A stretch of DNA of 9,891 nucleotides, from NCBI GenBank assembly GCA_018064165.1, contig JAGOZV010000016.1, forward strand, positions 1 through 9,891. The letters are read 5' to 3'. Positions within the stretch are counted from its first letter, which is position 1. Each line of letters starts with the position of its first letter. The notes under the pieces are model-generated. The model had not been told where the DNA came from. It saw only the letters and a program-made list of their open reading frames with translations, and did no database searches. Source of the DNA: Candidatus Saccharimonadota bacterium. Lineage in GTDB: Bacteria > Patescibacteriota > Saccharimonadia > Saccharimonadales > Saccharimonadaceae. Made by a program: the position numbers and the translations under genes. Below are positions 1 to 5,730 of this stretch, one piece after another.

Positions 1-962
1 AAAGGAGTGAAACCTACGATTAACTGCATTAATTGGCTCATAGAAAACATTACGCCAGACATAGCCAAAAAAGTAAGTATCAAAATAATTGAAGAGATAG
101 AGAACGAACGATGTTTGAACAGCCTTACGTCTAACATTGGCTGTTTTCTTTTTAATTCTACAAGAACAAAAGCTAGTAAAAACAGGAGGCCAAAACCTAT
201 GTTTAATAGCACAACAGAGCTTCCCCAGCCAGAAGACGGTGCTTCGGTTATACCGTATACAATTGTAAAAATACCGATGGCACTTAATAGGCCGCCAAGC
301 CAGTCTACTGGTGTTTTAGCTTCGTCGTAGCTTTCTACTGTGATAATTTGATTAATTATTAAACCAGCGACGGCAATTATTCCGCTAAAGACAAATAGCG
401 AATGCCAAGTAAAATGTTCTAGCAAAATACCGCTCATAATAGAACCTAGCATCATGCCAACACCAGAAACTGCCCCCCATATAGCTATGGCGCGAGCACG
501 TTCATTTTTTGGGAACGTAGTATTAATAATAGAGAGCGTTGTGGGCATAACGAAGGCGGCGCCAATACCCATAACAATCCTTGCGCCAATTAGCTGATTG
601 CCGGTTGCTGCCATAAAGGCAGCGTACACTGAACCAAGTGTAAATACCACCAAGCCGGCTTGCATTACTTTCTTGCGTCCGTACCTGTCGCCTATTGCGC
701 CGGCAATGAAAAGTAAACTGGCGAACACAAGAGTGTAAATATTAACGACCCACGTAAGATCTAACTGTGAAAGGTGTAAATCTTTTGACATGGCTGGAAG
801 TGCCATGTTTAAACTGCTGTTTGCTAGCATTACGGCTAATAATGCGATACATAAACTTACTAATATCGCCCATCGCTTTTTATAAACTTTAGGGTCTACT
901 TCTTTCGACTCTTTGGCGCCCGTTTTTTTTCTTTGCATGGATCTTTCGTCTATTTTTGTCAT
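1..962 (-). CDS. MFS multidrug exporter, DHA2 (EmrB/QacA) family, N-terminal part; 3' end outside window
   Basis: Reading the minus strand from the ATG at 962-960 gives 320 codons with no stop, running off the window edge. This is an inner-membrane proton-coupled exporter of the 14-helix DHA2 family; the substrate cannot be read from sequence. A charged cytoplasmic tail (residues 1-30) precedes the first membrane helix (about 31-50). MFS motif A is clear at 88-98 (GAIGDRYGRKK), motif B lies around Arg128 (GARIVMGIG), and the Gly-rich antiporter motif C at 163-178 (GAVSGVGMMLGSIMSG). Family hallmarks continue with DWLGG at 220-224, GW at 245-246, PMLDVRLFKHRSFS at 275-288, and a final QLIVGFTP matching the conserved start of the second half. 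Met9 is an alternative start. No Shine-Dalgarno site precedes Met1, so translation may be nearly leaderless. It is divergent from the pilin gene. Confidence 0.92.
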   Translation of the reverse strand, partial: MTKIDERSMQRKKTGAKESKEVDPKVYKKRWAILVSLCIALLAVMLANSSLNMALPAMSKDLHLSQLDLTWVVNIYTLVFASLLFIAGAIGDRYGRKKVMQAGLVVFTLGSVYAAFMAATGNQLIGARIVMGIGAAFVMPTTLSIINTTFPKNERARAIAIWGAVSGVGMMLGSIMSGILLEHFTWHSLFVFSGIIAVAGLIINQIITVESYDEAKTPVDWLGGLLSAIGIFTIVYGITEAPSSGWGSSVVLLNIGFGLLFLLAFVLVELKRKQPMLDVRLFKHRSFSISSIILILTFLAMSGVMFSMSQLMQLIVGFTP

Positions 963-973
963 TAGTATATTTT

Positions 974-1002
974 ATCATAACAGTTAAAAATATTGACTAG
1001 AA
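974..1002 (-). promoter_or_regulatory. Possible promoter of the MFS gene
   Basis: On the minus strand a TATGAT -10 box lies at 979-974, ending 11 bases before the MFS ATG. The hexamer 17 bases upstream (1002-997, TTCTAG) matches the -35 consensus poorly. If used, transcription would start about 5 bases before the start codon, which fits the missing Shine-Dalgarno site. The region is very AT-rich, so chance matches are common. Confidence 0.3.
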
Positions 1003-1021
1003 AATAGAGGTAGGTTATTCT
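993..1021 (+). promoter_or_regulatory. Possible promoter of the pilin gene
   Basis: A -35 box TTGACT (993-998; 5 of 6 consensus bases) is followed after 17 bases by TATTCT (1016-1021; 4 of 6). The -10 box ends 6 bases before the ATG at 1028, so transcription would begin at or beside the start codon. The rival reading is that the purine run GAGGTAGG at 1007-1014 is a distant Shine-Dalgarno site (13 bases from the ATG), with a promoter further upstream. Both cannot be true of one transcript. Confidence 0.35.
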
Positions 1022-1027
1022 ATAAGC

Positions 1028-1420
1028 ATGAGTAAAATAAAAGAGATAAGTCCTAGTAAAAAAATGGCTAGCAATGCATACACTATTTTGGAGATTTTAG
1101 CAGTCATTTCTATAATTGGAATTTTAACTGCCGTAGGGGTTGTGTCTTATCGCGGTGTGTTGAAAAATAATGTTAAAACGTCGCTAGAAAACGACATAAG
1201 AAATGGAATATCTCAGCTTAAACTAGAGAAAGCTAGTACAGGACGATATCTGAGTAGTGAAGATCTAAAAACGTCTAATGGGAATACGATTATAGTGCGA
1301 GAGTTGGTGGCAGGAGTACCCACTGGTGGTCACTGCGTCTCCGTTACGGATGTGAAAACGGGGACCACGTTATATGGCACAACTAAAAATAACGAGATTA
1401 AAACAGGTAACTGCCCCTAA
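1028..1420 (+). CDS. Type IV pilin-like protein (prepilin)
   Basis: A 130-residue protein with a class III (prepilin) signal. A basic leader of 17 residues ends in SNA, then the mature protein begins YTILEILAVISIIGIL. The Glu at mature position 5 and the following hydrophobic helix (about residues 18-43) are diagnostic of type IV pilins and type II secretion pseudopilins, which prepilin peptidase PilD cuts and which assemble into a surface fibre or pseudopilus. Cleavage would fall after Ala17, where Gly is usual, and the first mature residue is Tyr instead of Phe. The rest is a helix plus a short globular domain ending in Cys103 and Cys129, which could form the C-terminal disulfide (D-region) seen in many pilins. 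No pilus assembly gene is beside it, so major pilin, minor pilin and competence pseudopilin cannot be told apart. Met13 is an alternative start that keeps the cleavage site. Confidence 0.85.
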   Translation: MSKIKEISPSKKMASNAYTILEILAVISIIGILTAVGVVSYRGVLKNNVKTSLENDIRNGISQLKLEKASTGRYLSSEDLKTSNGNTIIVRELVAGVPTGGHCVSVTDVKTGTTLYGTTKNNEIKTGNCP

Positions 1421-1485
1421 CCTGGCTATCAGCCCGAAAATCATTAAAAAAGATGAGCGTGCACGTAGACTGCTAGGTTATGCTA

Positions 1486-1514
1486 TTGACATTTTTATGC
1501 ATAAGTGCTATAAT
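1486..1514 (+). promoter_or_regulatory. Perfect-consensus sigma70-type promoter upstream of the membrane protein gene and atp operon
   Basis: TTGACA at 1486-1491, a 17-base spacer, and TATAAT at 1509-1514, preceded by TG at 1506-1507 (extended -10 TGC). All twelve hexamer bases match consensus. Expected transcription start is about 1521, leaving a leader of about 26 bases that holds the Shine-Dalgarno site at 1532-1537. No terminator is visible between here and atpB, so this is the likely main promoter for the membrane protein gene and possibly the whole ATP synthase operon. The 65 bases upstream of it (1421-1485) hold no gene I can support. Confidence 0.85.
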
Positions 1515-1546
1515 TAATATAGTAATAATTTGAGGTGAAAAAAATT

Positions 1547-2074
1547 ATGATCAATCGTTCAAGCAGTGCAGAAAAACCACGAAGTTTAACAGAGAACTCA
1601 GTTGAAAACGATAAGATATTTCATATTAGTAAAGAAGCCAAAATTTTAGGTGTAATTGCTACTACTGCCATGGTGATTGGAGTTGGCTATGGAGTAGAAA
1701 ACCATACCAAAAAGGTCAATGAAGAGTTAAGCTCTGAAGCTGGTAGAAGCTTAGAGGTTAATGATAACGAGTGTGTTGTAATTAATGAAGGATCAAACCT
1801 ACGCCCTGAAGCAGATGCAAGAGATCTTACTTATACGGATACACTTCTTTCCGTTAAAGCCGAAGAAGACATTGAGCTTTGTGACTTAGACGGTGTAGAC
1901 GTAAGGAAAAAGCGCGGCACCGATCCTTCTCAAAGATTTGTAGGTATTCCTAAAGAAACAATAGGTGCGTACGTGGATAGTTCTACTTTTGATGAATATG
2001 GTGATTTTGTTTGGACATTGGAATCGGACGAAACTGCTCAAATTGTAAATAAATCTCAATTGCATAACAAATAA
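1547..2074 (+). CDS. Single-pass membrane protein of unknown function, possible SH3-like outer domain
   Basis: A 175-residue protein I do not recognise. I start it at the ATG at 1547 because GAGGTG (1532-1537) is a good Shine-Dalgarno site 9 bases upstream; the in-frame GTG at 1535 lies inside that site. Residues 1-31 are polar and probably cytoplasmic. One membrane helix spans about 32-50 (AKILGVIATTAMVIGVGYG). Residues 51-72 are a charged linker and the rest is an acidic domain that should face outward. The stretch 75-147 (CVVINEGSNLRPEAD, then a strand-rich part ending GAYVDSSTF) loosely resembles a bacterial SH3 domain, whose hallmark is a xLRxxP-type start and a G-x-V end; that is a weak guess. 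Cys76 and Cys112 could pair. It lies 55 bases upstream of atpB, behind a very strong promoter. It has one helix, whereas AtpI, often encoded here, has several. Confidence 0.8.
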   Translation: MINRSSSAEKPRSLTENSVENDKIFHISKEAKILGVIATTAMVIGVGYGVENHTKKVNEELSSEAGRSLEVNDNECVVINEGSNLRPEADARDLTYTDTLLSVKAEEDIELCDLDGVDVRKKRGTDPSQRFVGIPKETIGAYVDSSTFDEYGDFVWTLESDETAQIVNKSQLHNK

Positions 2075-2088
2075 TATATTGGTATAGT
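2060..2088 (+). promoter_or_regulatory. Possible internal extended -10 promoter for atpB
   Basis: TATAGT (2083-2088, 5 of 6 consensus) is preceded by TGG (extended -10), with TTGCAT at 2060-2065 17 bases upstream (3 of 6). The -35 box overlaps the end of the upstream gene. It could let the atp operon be expressed separately from that gene, starting near 2095. Confidence 0.4.
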
Positions 2089-2129
2089 AAATACAGAATT
2101 CAATATTAAAATAACTCTTATGGAGGATT

Positions 2130-2981
2130 ATGAATCTGTTTGCTAGTGCAAATATGCACATCAGTTTTGTTGCGGAACCAGTATTCCACATAGGTAATTT
2201 CACCGTTAATAACGCCATGACTTTAGGCGCTATTGGTTTGATCGTAACTTTATTACTTTCTTTTTATGCTGCTAGTGTGGTAAAAAAAGGCAAAAAAAAT
2301 GTTTTCACTAGTTTATTTAGCTGGATGTTCGACACGCTATATAGGCAGGTCATTGAAATTATACCAAATCGCAAAGTAGCAAAAAGTATTGCGCCAATTG
2401 CAATTACTATTTTTATTTTTGTACTTGTTAATTATTGGTTAAGTGTTTTGCCAGGCGTTGGAAGTATTACTACTAACGGTACGCCATTATTCCGTGGTTT
2501 ACCTGCCGACTTAAACTTTACTTTAGCATTGGCAATTGTTACCGTAATATCAGTTCAAGTGTATGCAGTAAAACAGCTAGGGCTTGTGGGGAATGCTTCT
2601 AGATATTTCCGTAATCCATTTAAAGATCCTGTGGGTGCCTTTGAGGGCTTGTTAGAGTTGGTTGGCGAATTTTCGCGCGTTGTCTCTTTAAGCTTGCGTT
2701 TATTCGGTAATGCGTTTGCGGGTGAAATTTTACTTGTTGTAATTGCAGTGCTTGCTGGATATTTTTCGACATTGGCCTTGCCAGTGGTTATGGGCTTCGA
2801 GCTTTTTATTGGCTTTATTCAGGCCTATGTATTCTTTATTTTAACTTTAATATTTACATCACTTGCCATAGAAGGTCATGGCGACGCACACGACGGAAAT
2901 TCCAAAAAGCTGCCTTCATCTAAAGAAGATCATTCACCTGTTACTGTTAAGCCAGAAATGGCAAATCGGTCGCAAGAATGA
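2130..2981 (+). CDS. atpB: F1Fo ATP synthase subunit a
   Basis: Fo stator subunit forming the two proton half-channels against the c-ring; polytopic membrane protein, 283 residues. The signature SLSLRLFGN at 186-194 contains the essential Arg190 (E. coli aR210) and Asn194. Glu199 matches E. coli Glu219, Glu224 sits where E. coli has His245, and Gln231 matches Gln252 in the last helix (GFELFIGFIQAYVFF). The N-terminal AEPVFHIG segment is also typical. Membrane segments lie near 28-50, 87-109, 128-150, 176-210 and 213-247. After these comes an unusual 35-residue hydrophilic tail (249-283). The GGAGG Shine-Dalgarno site (2122-2126) is only 3 bases from the ATG; Met9 (2154) is an alternative but would be 27 bases away. 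It is the first gene of the atp operon; the stop is TGA. Confidence 0.96.
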   Translation: MNLFASANMHISFVAEPVFHIGNFTVNNAMTLGAIGLIVTLLLSFYAASVVKKGKKNVFTSLFSWMFDTLYRQVIEIIPNRKVAKSIAPIAITIFIFVLVNYWLSVLPGVGSITTNGTPLFRGLPADLNFTLALAIVTVISVQVYAVKQLGLVGNASRYFRNPFKDPVGAFEGLLELVGEFSRVVSLSLRLFGNAFAGEILLVVIAVLAGYFSTLALPVVMGFELFIGFIQAYVFFILTLIFTSLAIEGHGDAHDGNSKKLPSSKEDHSPVTVKPEMANRSQE

Positions 2982-3017
2982 TTTAATATAAGTAAGTAAA
3001 TAAGGAGATAATATAAA
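2982..3017 (+). promoter_or_regulatory. C-free, AT-rich translation initiation region of atpE
   Basis: The 36-base gap before atpE has 31 A/T bases, 5 G and no C, with AAGGAG at 3002-3007 placed 10 bases before the ATG. Such an unstructured leader should favour high initiation, matching the need for many c subunits per complex. E. coli atpE is known to use an AU-rich translational enhancer; applying that here is inference. Confidence 0.55.
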
Positions 3018-3233
3018 ATGGAAAATTTAGCATTCGCATTGGCATACGCACTACCAGCGTTTGGAGCAGCTATTGCTGTGGCTGTAATTGGTTTTGCAGC
3101 GCTTAGTGCCCTAGCACGAAACCCAGAGAAGGTTTCAGACATACGAAGCATGATGATTACAGCTATCGTGTTCGCTGACTCACTTGCTATTATTGGTGTT
3201 GTTGTGGCCATTCTTTCTGGAATTTTTGTATAA
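3018..3233 (+). CDS. atpE: F1Fo ATP synthase subunit c
   Basis: The 71-residue hairpin proteolipid that forms the rotating c-ring. Two membrane helices (about 5-31 and 45-70) flank the polar loop ARNPE at 33-37 (usually ARQPE), whose Arg34 contacts gamma/epsilon. The ion-carrying carboxylate is Asp54 (VFADSLAIIG), 20 residues after the loop Arg, exactly the E. coli Arg41-Asp61 spacing. Val21 aligns with E. coli Ile28 and with the Na+-ligand Gln32 of Ilyobacter, so proton coupling is more likely than sodium. The first-helix GxGxGxG motif reads GxAxAxA at 16-22. The protein is a little shorter than the 79 residues of E. coli. Start is set by AAGGAG 10 bases upstream. It lies between atpB and atpF, 19 bases before the latter. 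Confidence 0.96.
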   Translation: MENLAFALAYALPAFGAAIAVAVIGFAALSALARNPEKVSDIRSMMITAIVFADSLAIIGVVVAILSGIFV

Positions 3234-3252
3234 GGCATAAGGTTAACTAGGT

Positions 3253-3792
3253 ATGTATAATTTATATCAATTTGCCAGCGCAAACACTGAAGAGTCGGTA
3301 GACCTTTTAGGCTCTCTTGGTATTGATATTCAAACATTAGTTTTTCAATTAATTGCATTTTTAATTTTAGTTTTCATTCTTTCTAAATGGGTGTACCCAA
3401 TTTTTGTCGGAATAATTGAGCGAAGAGAGGCGGATATTGAAAGAAGTACACAAACTGCCGATCGATTAAAGGCAGAAGCAGCCGAGAGCGAAACTAAAAC
3501 GGCTGAAATTTTGGCGAAAGCACGCAAACAAGCGTCTGAAATTGTGTCATCTGCAAGAGATGAAGCTACCACAACTATTGAAAAAGCCGAGAAAAAAGCT
3601 AAGAATAAATCGGCAGCATTATTGGCCGAGGCAGACGCAGAAATTGAGCTAAGCAAAAATAATGCTCGCCAAGATCTTCTTAAAGAAGCATCGGCGCTAG
3701 TTTCTAGTGCAACTGAAAAAGTATTAGGGAAAATGTCAAATCAAGAAATAGACGACGCGTTAATTGATGAAGCGCTGAAAGAGGCTCGCTAA
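3253..3792 (+). CDS. atpF: F1Fo ATP synthase subunit b
   Basis: Peripheral stalk subunit linking subunit a to delta/alpha, probably as a homodimer since only one b gene is present. It has 179 residues: an N-terminal outer segment (1-25), one membrane helix (about 26-50, FQLIAFLILVFILSKWVYPI), the basic and acidic junction ERRE at 56-59, then a long charged, Ala-rich coiled coil (about 56-160). The C-terminal part (DLLKEASALVSSATEKVLG) matches the usual end of b subunits. It is longer than the 156 residues of E. coli, mostly through the N-terminal outer segment and the C-terminus. The Shine-Dalgarno site is weak (AAGG, 3239-3242). The stop codon overlaps the atpH start by one base (TAATG). Confidence 0.95.
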   Translation: MYNLYQFASANTEESVDLLGSLGIDIQTLVFQLIAFLILVFILSKWVYPIFVGIIERREADIERSTQTADRLKAEAAESETKTAEILAKARKQASEIVSSARDEATTTIEKAEKKAKNKSAALLAEADAEIELSKNNARQDLLKEASALVSSATEKVLGKMSNQEIDDALIDEALKEAR

Positions 3793-4193
3793 TGGCATTA
3801 AGCCATAACATCTCTAGGCGCTCGTTAACGCAGTATGCTGCAAAGCAAATAATTGCAGGAAATTCAAACGATGTATTATCACAAATTGCGGCATATTTAA
3901 TTGAAACTGGTAAAACTAAAGACTATCCATTAGTCATAAGCGATATAGAGCGCCAGTTAGCCGAACTTGGCTCTGTGTTGGTTCGGGTAAAAAGCGCTCG
4001 TCCCCTTTCTAAGAAGTCTACTAGCAAAATTAAAGAATTTATGTTAAATAAAACTGGTGCAAATAATATTGAAGTATTGTCAGAAATTGACGAATCGGTA
4101 ATTGGTGGAGCAATAATTTCTACGGCCGATTACACGTTAGACATTAGTTTGCAAAATCGACTAAATAAATTAAAAGGAATTAACAAGGAGTAA
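3792..4193 (+). CDS. atpH: F1Fo ATP synthase subunit delta, short form
   Basis: Delta (OSCP-like) subunit that ties the b stalk to the top of F1. The C-terminal domain is clear: VLVRVKSARPLS at 62-73, then IDESVIGGAIIS (99-110), and a terminal DISLQNRLNKL, all matching the conserved delta end. The protein has only 133 residues against about 175-180 normally, and the loss is in the N-terminal six-helix domain, which has about 60 residues here instead of about 105. The reading frame is clean and the start is fixed by the one-base overlap with atpF and by GAGG at 3781-3784, 7 bases upstream, so this looks like a natural short form and not a frameshift. The stop lies 2 bases before atpA. Confidence 0.9.
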   Translation: MALSHNISRRSLTQYAAKQIIAGNSNDVLSQIAAYLIETGKTKDYPLVISDIERQLAELGSVLVRVKSARPLSKKSTSKIKEFMLNKTGANNIEVLSEIDESVIGGAIISTADYTLDISLQNRLNKLKGINKE

Positions 4194-4195
4194 TT

Positions 4196-5728
4196 ATGTC
4201 AGAAGTTTCTGTATCTGAACTTTCAAATAAACTTCGCGATGCTATTACTCAGCTAGATCTAACAGAGGGCCTAGATGAGACCGGTATTGTCGTGCGAGTT
4301 GGTGACGGAGTGGCCTGGATTCATGGGCTAAAAAATGTTGGTTATAACGAAATGCTTAAAATCGAGGCGGATGATACAACGGGCTCGGTTGAGGCTTTTG
4401 CTCTTAACCTTGGTGAAGATGAAATTGGTGCAGTTATTTTAGGCGACGACACAAAAGTAAAGGCCGGAGCAAAAGTAACTATGGAGCAGGAAATTTTAAG
4501 TGTTCCTGTTGGCCCAGAGCTTCTTGGCAGAATTGTTGATCCTCTTGGACGCCCACTAGATGGTGGCCCTGCTATCAAAACTAAGCAACGCGGGTTGGTA
4601 GACAGGCCGGCTGTTGGTGTTATGGGTCGAAAAAGTGTTCACGAGCCATTAATGACAGGCATCGTGGCGATTGACGCTATGTTCCCTATTGGTCGTGGTC
4701 AGCGGGAACTTATTATTGGCGACCGTCAAACTGGTAAAACCGCTTTAACTATTGACACCATGATAAACCAGGCTAAGCAAAATACGGGTGTGGTAAATAT
4801 ATACGTTGCTGTTGGCCAAAAACTGTCTAAAATTACACGTTTAGCACAAAGGCTCAAAGAAGAAGGAGTGATGGACCAAACAATTATTGTGGCAACTGGT
4901 CCGTCAGATCCAGCTTCTTTGCTTTATCTTGCGCCTTATTCTGGTACCGCCATGGGCGAATATTTCCGCGACAAAGGCGAACACGCATTAATTATTTACG
5001 ATGATTTAACTAAGCACGCCGTTGCGTATCGTCAGATGTCACTACTGCTTCGTCGTCCACCAGGTCGCGAGGCTTACCCTGGGGATGTTTTTTATCTTCA
5101 TTCTCGTCTACTAGAACGATCGGCTAAACTTTCCGACGAACTGGGCGCAGGTAGCTTAACGGCACTTCCAATTATTGAAACACAGGCCGGCGATATTTCG
5201 GCTTATATTCCAACAAACGTAATTTCCATTACAGACGGTCAAATATTTCTAGAAACTGATTTATTTAACCAAGGTATTCGTCCGGCTATTTCAGCTGGTC
5301 TTTCGGTGTCGCGTGTTGGTGGTGCCGCTCAAACTAAAGCCGTCAAAAGCGTTGGTGGAAACTTAAAGCTTGGTTTAAGCCAGTTCCGCGAGCTTGCCAG
5401 TTTTGCGCAATTTGGTAGCGACCTAGATAGCGATACAAAATCTCAGATTGAGCGTGGTCAACGCCTTACAGAGCTTCTAAAGCAATCTCAGTATAATCCT
5501 ATGAGCGTTTGGGAACAGTTTGTTAGTATTCATGCTGTAACGAGTGGCGCGTTTGATAAAATACCAGTCTCTAAAATTAAAGAAGCCCAAAGCTCTTTAC
5601 TAGCTAAATTGTCTAAAGACTATACTTCAGACATGAAAAAATTAGACAAAGGCGATAAGCCAGATGATGACGTTCTTAAAACTATAGACGAAAAAACTAA
5701 AAGTGTAGCGAAAGCGTACGAGGATTAA
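4196..5728 (+). CDS. atpA: F1Fo ATP synthase subunit alpha
   Basis: Non-catalytic nucleotide-binding subunit of the F1 hexamer, 510 residues, full length (513 in E. coli). Order: N-terminal stalk-contact helix and beta-barrel (1-95), nucleotide-binding domain (96-375) and C-terminal helical domain (376-510). The P-loop GDRQTGKT is at 175-182, the Walker B strand ALIIYDD at 264-270, and the arginine finger is Arg373 in GLSVSRVGGAAQ (E. coli alphaArg376), which completes the catalytic site on beta. GREAYPGDVFYLHSRLLER (290-308) is a family hallmark. The last 40 residues are lysine- and aspartate-rich. AAGGAG (4185-4190) ends 5 bases before the ATG and lies inside the end of atpH, suggesting coupled translation. 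I see no unusual substitution in its key motifs. Confidence 0.98.
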   Translation: MSEVSVSELSNKLRDAITQLDLTEGLDETGIVVRVGDGVAWIHGLKNVGYNEMLKIEADDTTGSVEAFALNLGEDEIGAVILGDDTKVKAGAKVTMEQEILSVPVGPELLGRIVDPLGRPLDGGPAIKTKQRGLVDRPAVGVMGRKSVHEPLMTGIVAIDAMFPIGRGQRELIIGDRQTGKTALTIDTMINQAKQNTGVVNIYVAVGQKLSKITRLAQRLKEEGVMDQTIIVATGPSDPASLLYLAPYSGTAMGEYFRDKGEHALIIYDDLTKHAVAYRQMSLLLRRPPGREAYPGDVFYLHSRLLERSAKLSDELGAGSLTALPIIETQAGDISAYIPTNVISITDGQIFLETDLFNQGIRPAISAGLSVSRVGGAAQTKAVKSVGGNLKLGLSQFRELASFAQFGSDLDSDTKSQIERGQRLTELLKQSQYNPMSVWEQFVSIHAVTSGAFDKIPVSKIKEAQSSLLAKLSKDYTSDMKKLDKGDKPDDDVLKTIDEKTKSVAKAYED

Positions 5729-5730
5729 AG

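Noticed and set aside
7..330. Plus-strand open frame inside the MFS region
   Set aside because: It lies opposite the clear minus-strand MFS exporter and has no family-like sequence or Shine-Dalgarno site.
1424..1434. GGCT-ATC-AGCC hairpin after the pilin stop as a terminator
   Set aside because: The stem is only 4 base pairs and no U-tract follows it.
1398..1518. Open frame overlapping the end of the pilin gene and the promoter, reading PKIIKKDERARRLLGYAID before a TAA
   Set aside because: It has no start codon or Shine-Dalgarno site and runs through a perfect promoter. The protein-like look is most likely chance in a 126-base gap.
1535..1546. GTG at 1535 as the start of the membrane protein gene
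   Set aside because: The GTG is part of the GAGGTG Shine-Dalgarno site that serves the ATG at 1547, and nothing suitable lies upstream of it.
2979..2981. UGA recoding as Gly, as in some Patescibacteria (SR1/Gracilibacteria)
   Set aside because: TGA ends atpB exactly where expected, and reading through gives no conserved sequence; no gene here has an internal TGA.
2930..3656. Minus-strand open frames opposite atpE and atpF
   Set aside because: They are antisense shadows of well-conserved atp genes, with low-complexity Ala/Ser-rich translations caused by the coding strand.
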